DNA of 37,992 nucleotides. Source: a virus. The first letter of the stretch is position 1, and the number at the start of each line of letters is the position of its first letter. Below are positions 29,447 through 36,012 of this stretch, in pieces. The stretch is taken from positions 1-37,992 of IMG/VR virus record IMGVR_UViG_3300010410_000003; one strand, given 5' to 3'. The notes beneath the pieces are model-generated. The model did not search any database and was not told where the DNA came from. It saw only the letters and a list, made by a program, of their open reading frames with translations. The position numbers and the translations under genes were made by a program.

Positions 29447-29628
29447 GGCGCAAGTTTACCGTGGTAAAACCCGGCGTTGATGTTGTCTGCGGTGGCGTTG
29501 GATATGAGTATGAGGTTTACGTTACGGCAAGAGACAAATCCTCTTGTTCGTCATTTCACGCGAACAGAGAACAACTGATCTGGCTCAAAGAAAGCATTGA
29601 CACAGCATTGAAGGAGGAGAAACAATGA
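29443..29628 (+). CDS. Small strand-rich unknown protein
   Basis: A 61-aa protein beginning in an ATGA overlap. It has FTVVKPGVDVVCGG, YEYEVYVTARDKSSCSSFHA and a final helix (REQLIWLKESIDTALKEE). The pattern is a small alpha/beta fold, perhaps nucleic-acid binding, but no family is certain. The gene is coupled to the next with another ATGA overlap. Confidence 0.5.
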   Translation: MRRKFTVVKPGVDVVCGGVGYEYEVYVTARDKSSCSSFHANREQLIWLKESIDTALKEEKQ

Positions 29629-29894
29629 GAAAACAAATCGAGTTTGAAATAATAGAGGCGGATCACTTCGCCTCATTGCAGGAAGTTGTCGGACTGTCAA
29701 AAGACCAAACATATGTGATATATGCAGACATCAAAGAGAGATTTGAGACTGGCGTGAGAGTTGACCAACTGCTAAAGCAGGTGTTGACTGACTATGATGG
29801 AGCAGAGATGGTGATGGCGCTTATTATGTTTGGGGTGGCACAGCAGCACAACAATGCCATGAAGCACCAGCTTGGGGTAATGTCAGATGACTGA
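29625..29894 (+). CDS. Unknown, last gene of the early region
   Basis: An 89-aa soluble, mostly helical protein with an opening strand (QIEFEIIEADHF) then a helix with VVGLSKDQTYVIYADIKERF and an alternating helix (EMVMALIMFGVAQQHNNAM). It ends at 29894, just before the promoter of the late genes. No motif is recognised. It could affect timing of the late switch through its position, though that is speculation. Confidence 0.55.
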   Translation: MRKQIEFEIIEADHFASLQEVVGLSKDQTYVIYADIKERFETGVRVDQLLKQVLTDYDGAEMVMALIMFGVAQQHNNAMKHQLGVMSDD

Positions 29895-29930
29895 AGAAGA
29901 TCCCGCAGAATAACCCAAACCCACTATTTT

Positions 29931-29942
29931 ATTAATATATAA
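29931..29942 (+). promoter_or_regulatory. Late promoter, archaeal TATA box
   Basis: ATTAATATATAA lies about 22 bases before ATG 29958 and follows a short T-rich stretch. It heads the packaging and head genes, so it is probably a main late promoter with a leaderless transcript. Confidence 0.6.
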
Positions 29943-29947
29943 GGCGA

Positions 29948-29965
29948 ATGGTCATGCATGACCAT
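29948..29965. promoter_or_regulatory. 18-base perfect palindrome over the late gene start, probable operator
   Basis: ATGGTCATGCATGACCAT reads the same on both strands. It lies just after the TATA box and covers the first gene's ATG (29958). A dimeric regulator such as an RHH protein could hold late transcription off from here. Confidence 0.6.
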
Positions 29966-30629
29966 CACACCAGAGGTGATAATCGCCATTGCATTTGCAC
30001 TATTGGGGTACATTGGCACAATATACCAAGGATACAAGGCAAAGAACTACAAGGCCGTAGCAGAGGCCGGTTGTGCTCTTGTGTCTGAAGTGATTGATTT
30101 CTTTGACCCAGAACTGCCAGAGAAAAACATTGCACCAGCCGAGGTAGAAGAAAGATTCGGGGCGACTGTTCCGCTCGTAGCATCAACCGGGCTGAGCGTC
30201 GGTGATGTGACTGTTGTTGGCATATACAAGTCCTGGGTGAAGTATGAGAAGTCAAAGCAGATATACCTCAATACCATCGCAGCCGGGGAAAATGTTTCCG
30301 TTATCCTGGAAAGTGTCCGGGCCGGGAGTGCCATTATCGGCCTGAAGATTGATGGTGCAGTCTACGACATGAAAGGATTAGATGTCAGGGACGACATGAT
30401 CCGACCGGCAGGCAGCACTGCACACGAGGACACATACCGGATGTGGTATGTGCTGAAAGTGCCGTCAACCATCGCAGCAGGAGAACACACCTTCAGCGTC
30501 GTGGAAGGGTATGACGTGCCTGACATTGACTACAAAGATCAGGTCTGCTGGTTTGAGGAGTCTTTCCCCGTGCAGGTCACGGTGACTGCGTCGGGCGCCT
30601 TTGTGGAACGGACATTCATTACAACCTAA
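29958..30629 (+). CDS. N-terminally anchored protein, first late gene, unknown
   Basis: A 223-aa protein. The N-terminal helix (VIIAIAFALLGYIGTIY) can anchor it in the membrane. The rest is beta-rich, with VPLVASTGLSVGDVTVVGIYKSW, VSVILESVRAGSAIIGLKIDG and WYVLKVPSTIAAGEHTFSVVEGY, suggesting one or two extracellular sandwich domains. It is the first gene after the late promoter. It may be a host surface protein or structural protein. No lysis motif is visible. ATG 29958 is set by the TATA box at 29931. Confidence 0.6.
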   Translation: MTITPEVIIAIAFALLGYIGTIYQGYKAKNYKAVAEAGCALVSEVIDFFDPELPEKNIAPAEVEERFGATVPLVASTGLSVGDVTVVGIYKSWVKYEKSKQIYLNTIAAGENVSVILESVRAGSAIIGLKIDGAVYDMKGLDVRDDMIRPAGSTAHEDTYRMWYVLKVPSTIAAGEHTFSVVEGYDVPDIDYKDQVCWFEESFPVQVTVTASGAFVERTFITT

Positions 30630-30630
30630 C

Positions 30631-30636
30631 TTTTTT
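30631..30636 (+). terminator. T-tract before the terminase genes
   Basis: Six T residues follow the stop of the previous gene by one base. This may reduce read-through into the terminase genes. No separate promoter is visible after it, so termination is likely only partial. Confidence 0.3.
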
Positions 30637-30649
30637 ATCAGGAGTTGAT

Positions 30650-31102
30650 ATCATCGCTGCCAAAAGTGGGCCAAAGACAAAGTACAACAAACTCACCCAT
30701 CCTATACTGATCGCTGGACTGGCTAAGCGCGGGTATACTGACGCACAGATGGCCAAAGTATTGAACATCAACCGAGCCACCCTCGACCGATGGCGAAAGA
30801 GGTATCCCGAGCTGAAAGAGGCCAGTGATTCAGGCAAAGAGGTTGCCGACGATGTAATCGTGGGATCGCTATACGCCCGGGCAAAGGGTAGCATCACAAC
30901 AGACAAGAAAACAATCACAAACGCTGATATGTCGGTGCGAGTAGAAGAGACGGTTAAGGAAATCCCTCCAGACACCACCGCCTGTATCTTCTGGCTGAAG
31001 AACCGGCGACCTGCAGAGTGGAGAGATAAGCAGCAGACCGAGATCACCGGGGCAGAAGGAAAAAGCATTGAGATCACACTGGTTGACCCATCTAAAAAAT
31101 AA
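30650..31102 (+). CDS. terS: Terminase small subunit, probable non-ATG start
   Basis: About 150 aa. The region before the first ATG (30749) already encodes a typical TerS N-terminus: SGPKTKYNKLTHPILIAGLAKRG, then a helix-turn-helix (AQMAKVLNINRATLDRWRKRYPEL). AGGAG at 30640-30644 points to ATC at 30650 or 30653 as the start, as no ATG, GTG or TTG fits. Starting at 30749 would remove most of the DNA-binding domain. The C-terminal end (IPPDTTACIFWLKNRRPAEWRDKQ) is a known TerS section. TerS binds the packaging site and feeds DNA to TerL. Confidence 0.7.
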   Translation: MIAAKSGPKTKYNKLTHPILIAGLAKRGYTDAQMAKVLNINRATLDRWRKRYPELKEASDSGKEVADDVIVGSLYARAKGSITTDKKTITNADMSVRVEETVKEIPPDTTACIFWLKNRRPAEWRDKQQTEITGAEGKSIEITLVDPSKK

Positions 31103-32301
31103 TGACGAAATTCACGCAGATTAATCGCCGGTTTTATGACGGGGTTCGGGCCGCACCCGATAAACGGTATTATGTATTTTATGGCGGGGCCGGGTCTGGC
31201 AAATCAATTTTTGTTATGCAGTGGCTTCTGAAGACAGCAGCAGAACTGGCGGTCAATATCCTTGTGCTCAGACAGTGGAGAGAAGTGGTGCGAGAGTCTG
31301 TTATTGAACCGTTTCACCAGGTTGTGTCGGCGTTTGGCTTGGTGTGGGATGATCTTTACCACAAGTCTGAACGGACGTTCACCATTGGCAAATCCCGCAT
31401 TGTTTTTGGTGGTCTGGACAACGTGGAAAAGTACAAAGGTACCAACTGGGGATATGTCTGGATTGAAGAGGCAACCGATATCACCGAGAAGGACCTTGAC
31501 CTGCTGAATCTCCGTTTGGGAAGGGATGCAGAAAACGCAAAGTTCGTTCTCACGTTCAATCCGATTGATGCAAACCACTGGATTATCAAGCGGTTCGTGA
31601 ATAACCCCCCCGGTGATGCACTGGTGCACCACTCCACATACCTTGACAACTACGCTTTTTTATCTCAGCAGTTTATCACACAGATAGAAGATCTGATTTC
31701 AAAAGATGAGAACCTATACCGGGTATATGCGCTTGGTATCCCGGGCGTTCTGCAGAATATTATTTATTCCAAATGGCGCGTCGAACCCATCACAGAACAA
31801 CCTCAGTGGCACTGTGCCGGACTGGATTTTGGGTATAATAACCCCTCAGCTATGGTTTATATTCAGCAGCGTGCTGATGGGTATAACGTGCATGAAGTGT
31901 TGTATCAGTCCGGGATGACCAACACGGACCTGATTGCATGGCTGCGTCAGTATCACCCCCGGAACATACTCATTTATGCAGACTCAGCTGAACCGCAGAG
32001 GATAGAGGAGATCCGGCAAGCAGGATTCCGAATCACCGGAGCGAACAAGAGCGTTAAGGATGGCATAGACTTCTGTAAAGCGCAGACGCTGCTTATCACC
32101 CCTCAGTCTGATAACCTACTGAAAGAGATCCGAGGGTATAAGTGGAAGGAGCTTAAAGGCGGTGGTGCAATTGATGAACCTGTTAAGGCGAATGACCACG
32201 CCATTGATGCGATGAGATACGCCATGCGAACGCATTTCGGGATGCACGAAGAGATACCCACGCAAAAGGTATATGTGCTGCAGGACGACTATGAGATTTA
32301 A
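31102..32301 (+). CDS. terL: Terminase large subunit (Terminase_3/PBSX type)
   Basis: A 399-aa packaging motor. The ATPase part has Walker A GGAGSGKS (28-35) and Walker B YVWIEEA with Glu-122/123. The nuclease part has LDFGYNNPSA (Asp-242), YADSAEP (Asp-294) and NDHAIDAMRY (Asp-365, Asp-369). This set matches the PBSX/SPP1-like family that packages by headful cutting. It starts by overlapping the TerS stop (TAATG). Headful packaging would also explain a circularly permuted genome and the circular assembly. Confidence 0.93.
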   Translation: MTKFTQINRRFYDGVRAAPDKRYYVFYGGAGSGKSIFVMQWLLKTAAELAVNILVLRQWREVVRESVIEPFHQVVSAFGLVWDDLYHKSERTFTIGKSRIVFGGLDNVEKYKGTNWGYVWIEEATDITEKDLDLLNLRLGRDAENAKFVLTFNPIDANHWIIKRFVNNPPGDALVHHSTYLDNYAFLSQQFITQIEDLISKDENLYRVYALGIPGVLQNIIYSKWRVEPITEQPQWHCAGLDFGYNNPSAMVYIQQRADGYNVHEVLYQSGMTNTDLIAWLRQYHPRNILIYADSAEPQRIEEIRQAGFRITGANKSVKDGIDFCKAQTLLITPQSDNLLKEIRGYKWKELKGGGAIDEPVKANDHAIDAMRYAMRTHFGMHEEIPTQKVYVLQDDYEI

Positions 32302-32313
32302 GGATTTGATATA

Positions 32314-32556
32314 ATGGCAGATGACGTAACAACGATCAAGATCGCCCGGGCCACAAAGGACCGGCTCACGGGACTGAAAGAACAGCTGAACATTGCAGAC
32401 TATGAAAGCGTGGTGGCACATCTCATTGAAACGCATCAACCTAAGTCCGATGATGCCACGGTATGTCTTGAGATGAACAGTAGTAAATATCGGTGGCTGC
32501 TGGCACAGCAGAACAAGTGCGACTGTAGGAAGCTGCTTGAGAGGTCGAAGACATGA
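32314..32556 (+). CDS. Small ribbon-helix-helix-like protein
   Basis: An 80-aa protein between TerL and portal. The N-terminal half, TTIKIARATKDRL, GLKEQLNIADYESVVAHLIE, follows the strand-helix-helix pattern of RHH proteins. The rest has a CDCR pair near the end and ends in an overlap with the portal start. An RHH protein in a packaging operon may regulate late genes, for example at the palindrome at 29948, but this is only inference. It could alternatively be an uncharacterised head factor. Confidence 0.55.
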   Translation: MADDVTTIKIARATKDRLTGLKEQLNIADYESVVAHLIETHQPKSDDATVCLEMNSSKYRWLLAQQNKCDCRKLLERSKT

Positions 32557-34037
32557 GCGACAAACTCGCAAAGATAAACGAACGCCTGATGGCACAGATC
32601 AACAACCTGCAGCTTGAGGTTGACGAAGTCATGACCCACGCGGACGAGGCATATGGTAGTCTTGACTGGGCCAACCGTATTGATAGAGATTACCTGTGGA
32701 TACGGACAAGCGGTGCCACGTCCCCGCAGTTCAGGTACATGACAAAGGAGACCATCGATACCTACACAGACATATGCAACTTCATGGCAGTGTATAATCC
32801 GCTGATTAAGCGTATTGTAGATGTCAAAACGATGTTCACTTTTTCCCGTGGTGTGACTGTCATATCCGACAACCCTGCGGTAGACAAGATCCAGAAAGAT
32901 GATCTCAACAAACAGGCATTCTTTTCTCATCAGGCGCTGGGGGAGATTGATGCCGAGCTGCAGAAGTCCGGCAACGTCTTCATACCGATCTGGAAGGGCG
33001 GGCAGCGGGTGAGGGCATGGTCATCGTATGAGATACGGGATATCGTCTTTGATGAAGAGGACTCAAACCGGCCTGTATTCTATATCCGGGTGTGGCAGGA
33101 TGCAGAAGGCAAAGAGCACAAACGTGCATACCCGTCCGTGTTTGCCCAACCTGCTGATATCCCGTCCGGAAAGACGCAGTTATCTTACATGGGACAGACC
33201 TATGACGTGAGTCGTGACATCACGGTGTACCACATGAGCACAACCAAACCGCTGAAGGCAAAGTTTGCACTCACGGAACTGGTATCGGCGTGCAGATGGG
33301 CAAAACCTCATGAAAAGTTCCTTGAGGACTTTGCAGCTATTGTCTCAGCGGTCCGCAAGTATACGCACTCGTTCACAGCGAAGACTACCGGAGGCGCAGC
33401 AGCACTCCGGACACAACTGCAAGGGAATACCGATTACATGGGCACCCCTATGCAGAGCAACCCGGCAGGAAGCGCAGTAGTTGCCCAGGAAGACACCCAG
33501 TTTAAGGTTGTGGATGCTGGGTCAAACAAGATCGTAGGGCCTGCAGATAGCAGATACTTCCTAAACATGGTGTGCGCCGGGTCCGGCGTGCCCGAGACTC
33601 TCCTGACTGGGGATCCTTCAACCGGCAACCTTGCAACCGCAAAGGATCTCTCTGAGAGCTTTTTGATCCTTGTTGAAAAACGCCAGACCATGTGGACGGA
33701 TGCGTTGACGATCATATTCAAGACCCTGCTTGACTCAGACGACTTTGAGATCTCGTTCCCTTCTATCAGGTCAAAGGATGCCATCGCGTATATCGACGCA
33801 CTGCTGGCAACGGCAACCCTTAACAGCCCGGGGGTGTGGGCCGGGAGCATGGATGCAGGCAGCTTTGTGGCTGCTGCATATGAGGCGCTCGACCTGCAGC
33901 TGGAAGATGATATCAAAGAGGAGCTTATCACCAATCTGACGATGGGTATGGGGGAGATCACCCCCGACGCTGATGCCAACCTTGCACAGTTAGCACAGGC
34001 GGCAGCAGGACTTGCAGAAGCAACACGGGCAAAATGA
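32553..34037 (+). CDS. Portal protein
   Basis: A 494-aa protein in the place of the portal, after TerL. The patterns include YMTKETIDTYTDICNFMAVYNPLIKRIVDVKTMF, GNVFIPIWKGGQRVR, a later CAGSGVPETLLTGDPSTGNLATAKDLSES and a final helical Ala-rich region. The central GVPETLLTGD segment is common in SPP1/HK97-type portals. The twelve-subunit ring would serve as the DNA gate and tail-attachment point. It overlaps the next gene by four bases. Confidence 0.88.
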   Translation: MSDKLAKINERLMAQINNLQLEVDEVMTHADEAYGSLDWANRIDRDYLWIRTSGATSPQFRYMTKETIDTYTDICNFMAVYNPLIKRIVDVKTMFTFSRGVTVISDNPAVDKIQKDDLNKQAFFSHQALGEIDAELQKSGNVFIPIWKGGQRVRAWSSYEIRDIVFDEEDSNRPVFYIRVWQDAEGKEHKRAYPSVFAQPADIPSGKTQLSYMGQTYDVSRDITVYHMSTTKPLKAKFALTELVSACRWAKPHEKFLEDFAAIVSAVRKYTHSFTAKTTGGAAALRTQLQGNTDYMGTPMQSNPAGSAVVAQEDTQFKVVDAGSNKIVGPADSRYFLNMVCAGSGVPETLLTGDPSTGNLATAKDLSESFLILVEKRQTMWTDALTIIFKTLLDSDDFEISFPSIRSKDAIAYIDALLATATLNSPGVWAGSMDAGSFVAAAYEALDLQLEDDIKEELITNLTMGMGEITPDADANLAQLAQAAAGLAEATRAK

Positions 34038-34843
34038 CACTATACGAAGCAGCCTCACGCCTGAAGTATGCTGCCATCGGTGCCAAGAAGACTAGAGATG
34101 TCAACCGGCTGGCCCGCAAACACCGGGGCAAGATGTCGGCATTCTTCCGGAAGCAGCGGGGCATGGTTCTGGATGCCCTTCAGGAAAAACAATACCTTTT
34201 TACCGAGTCTTATCGTAGGCTGGCAGAGACGCAGTATAAACTGAGTGACTTCAATTCCGCATGGGATGACATCGCAGGGCTGACACAGGATGAACTGCAG
34301 GTGATCATCACACAGATGGAAGCCGAGGGCCTCACAAAGGGGGCGTCTGTGGCTGAGAGTATGTTTGTGCCGGGCAAAGGAGGTTCGTTTGATTTGATGA
34401 ATCCTCGTGCAACAAATTGGTTTCTTGAGCATGGCGGAAATTTTGACTACATCGAGAACATAAACCGCACCACCGGCAAACAGCTTAAGACCATCATCGT
34501 TGACGCACTTGAAAACCAGCGCACCTATGGGCAGACCGCGAAGGCAATAACAGATAAATTCACCGACTTCTCCCGGCAGCGTGCCCAGAACATCGCGGTA
34601 TACGAGACCGCACAGGGGTATGAGTCCGGGAATCGGATGCTCATTGATAGTGTGGCTGATGCAGGGGTCAAGATGGAAAAGGCGTGGATGAACTCAGGGG
34701 ACGAAAAGGTCTCAGATGGGTGCCTTACCAACTCAGCAGATGGGTGGATACCTCTTAAACAGGCCCATACCTCTGGGCACCAGCAACCCCCCAGGATGTT
34801 AAAATGTCGGTGTTACGAAATATTCAGAGAGATCCAAGCATAA
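34034..34843 (+). CDS. Minor head protein, Mu F/SPP1 gp7-like
   Basis: A 269-aa protein following the portal. The C-terminal part (VKMEKAWMNSGDEKVSDGC, DGWIPLKQA and PPRMLKCRCYEIF) is the signature of the Mu F family: a Trp followed by D/V patterns and a PP-x-CRC ending. The N-terminal half is helical and basic. Such proteins are packaged in small copy number and help DNA entry or head assembly. It starts in a four-base overlap with the portal stop. Confidence 0.8.
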   Translation: MTLYEAASRLKYAAIGAKKTRDVNRLARKHRGKMSAFFRKQRGMVLDALQEKQYLFTESYRRLAETQYKLSDFNSAWDDIAGLTQDELQVIITQMEAEGLTKGASVAESMFVPGKGGSFDLMNPRATNWFLEHGGNFDYIENINRTTGKQLKTIIVDALENQRTYGQTAKAITDKFTDFSRQRAQNIAVYETAQGYESGNRMLIDSVADAGVKMEKAWMNSGDEKVSDGCLTNSADGWIPLKQAHTSGHQQPPRMLKCRCYEIFREIQA

Positions 34844-34844
34844 C

Positions 34845-34853
34845 CTTTATACT
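34845..34853 (+). promoter_or_regulatory. TATA box of the accessory cassette
   Basis: CTTTATACT lies about 28 bases before ATG 34877 and begins immediately after the stop of the head gene. It gives a leaderless start. It indicates separate control of the five-gene cassette. Confidence 0.55.
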
Positions 34854-34876
34854 CTTTTATGATAATACGTTAGGGT

Positions 34877-35002
34877 ATGGAAATACACGAGTTAAAGTGT
34901 AAACGCTGTGGGCACACATGGTACCCACGGTCTGAGAAGCAGCCGGTATTGTGCCCGAAGTGTAAAAGCCCTTATTGGAACCGTGAGCGGGTGAGGAAAT
35001 GA
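34877..35002 (+). CDS. Zinc ribbon miniprotein of the accessory cassette
   Basis: A 41-aa protein: KCKRCGHTWYPR, then PVLCPKCKSPYWNR is a clean two-pair zinc ribbon. It is similar in design to the protein at 29312. It starts at the TATA-set ATG 34877 and overlaps the next gene by four bases (ATGA). It may bind nucleic acid or host RNA polymerase. Its place inside the head operon is unusual for such a gene. Confidence 0.65.
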   Translation: MEIHELKCKRCGHTWYPRSEKQPVLCPKCKSPYWNRERVRK

Positions 35003-35352
35003 CAAAGCAGATTAGACTGAAAGACCACGTGCTGCGGGTAAAAAAGTGTAGCATGTGCCCTGCTGCAAACCGTGCCTCTTGGGGCGTGTTCTGCAGTATC
35101 GATGGCCGCACATTAGATAATATGAAGATACCTGATTGGTGCTCGCTGGAGGATGCAGGAACACCCGTTATTACGCCAGAAGAGATTACTATGTTCGTGA
35201 TGGAACAGACATCATATGCTGCAAAACGTCGGCGTTCAAACTGGACTGGTAATTATGCAGATGTCCTCCCTCGGTTGCTTGAGCGAGAGATCCTTGACTA
35301 CAACACGCGGTTGATGGATCGCTTTGTGGTGAAGAAGGAGGATGCAGAATGA
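34999..35352 (+). CDS. Unknown cassette protein with Cys cluster
   Basis: A 117-aa protein. The N-terminus has VKKCSMCPAANRASWGVFCSIDGR and a later PDWCSLED, four Cys that could bind metal. The C-terminal half is a long helix with many Arg (AKRRRSNWTGNYADVLPRLLEREILDYNTRL). It overlaps its neighbours by four bases each (ATGA). Function is unknown. The Cys cluster resembles other early-region proteins more than head proteins. Confidence 0.6.
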   Translation: MTKQIRLKDHVLRVKKCSMCPAANRASWGVFCSIDGRTLDNMKIPDWCSLEDAGTPVITPEEITMFVMEQTSYAAKRRRSNWTGNYADVLPRLLEREILDYNTRLMDRFVVKKEDAE

Positions 35353-35534
35353 AATACAAATACATAGGCCCAGATGAGTTTTTGACCGCGTGCAGGTTCA
35401 AAGATGACGGGTATTATGGTGTGTGTGATGATGGTTCCTGCTCCGGCCATGTGATGGGTACGTGCCCGTTTACTCACAAACACGTGCCGTTCCCCGAATT
35501 CGATGGGTTCTTTGTTGAGGTGCACGATGAGTAA
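35349..35534 (+). CDS. Small Cys-rich cassette protein
   Basis: A 61-aa protein starting in an ATGA overlap. It has four Cys (positions 15, 26, 31 and 39) around YYGVCDDGSCSGHVMGTCPF and two His after them, giving a possible metal site, and an aromatic end (HVPFPEFDGFFVEVHDE). No known family. It continues the cassette between the head morphogenesis and protease genes. Confidence 0.5.
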   Translation: MKYKYIGPDEFLTACRFKDDGYYGVCDDGSCSGHVMGTCPFTHKHVPFPEFDGFFVEVHDE

Positions 35535-35769
35535 AGGTTACTTTTGTGTCATCTGCTTTAAGGGGCATGGTGGGATTGAGTGCAAGCAGATAGCAGAAGA
35601 GACTAAAGAACAGACACAGATCAGTGTCAGGCATTTCACAAACCAGTTAAACCACGACAGGATGCGGGTGTCATATAAATCAGGCATTCACGAGATGACT
35701 CCCGATAATGTGAGCCACTCCCAGAAGATTGCAGATACTTTCTGCAAATGCAATAGGGGGGCATTATGA
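35527..35769 (+). CDS. Small Cys-containing cassette protein
   Basis: An 80-aa protein starting at ATG 35527, eight bases before the previous stop. A first reading from 35503 lies in the previous gene. The N-terminus has YFCVICFKGHGGIEC and the end FCKCNRG, suggestive of a zinc site. The middle is helical with many Gln/His. No recognised family. It overlaps the next gene by four bases. Confidence 0.5.
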   Translation: MSKGYFCVICFKGHGGIECKQIAEETKEQTQISVRHFTNQLNHDRMRVSYKSGIHEMTPDNVSHSQKIADTFCKCNRGAL

Positions 35770-35960
35770 CTGAATACAGTCTGATCTGCATCCTCGAAGG
35801 GTCAGTCAAAGGTGACGACGTGATCAAGGCCCGCAGGATTGTCGAAGATGTGATCAGTGCCGCATTTGAAACGCCGATAGATAGCAACCCGGTAATGACG
35901 CGGATGAAAATCTCTGTTGGTGGCGGCTCTGTGACGCTGAACAGAAAAGATACTCAATAA
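35766..35960 (+). CDS. Small unknown, last gene of the accessory cassette
   Basis: A 64-aa protein beginning in an ATGA overlap. It starts with a strand (YSLICILEGSVKG), then a helix (VIKARRIVEDVISAAFE) and another strand pair (TRMKISVGGGSVTL). It resembles a small alpha/beta domain without a named family. A new TATA box follows, so the cassette has its own beginning and end. Confidence 0.5.
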   Translation: MTEYSLICILEGSVKGDDVIKARRIVEDVISAAFETPIDSNPVMTRMKISVGGGSVTLNRKDTQ

Positions 35961-35980
35961 CTCGGTATACCACCACAATC

Positions 35981-35990
35981 TTTTTATATG
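35981..35990 (+). promoter_or_regulatory. TATA box for the protease-capsid operon
   Basis: TTTTTATATG lies about 27 bases before ATG 36013 and gives a leaderless start. It would drive the protease, DUF2190 and capsid genes. Confidence 0.6.
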
Positions 35991-36012
35991 CCATTAAAAT
36001 AAATTAATTCTG

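Noticed and set aside
30749-31102. ATG start for the terminase small subunit
   Set aside because: It removes conserved N-terminal helix-turn-helix sequence that is open upstream and preceded by AGGAG. An earlier non-ATG start is more probable.
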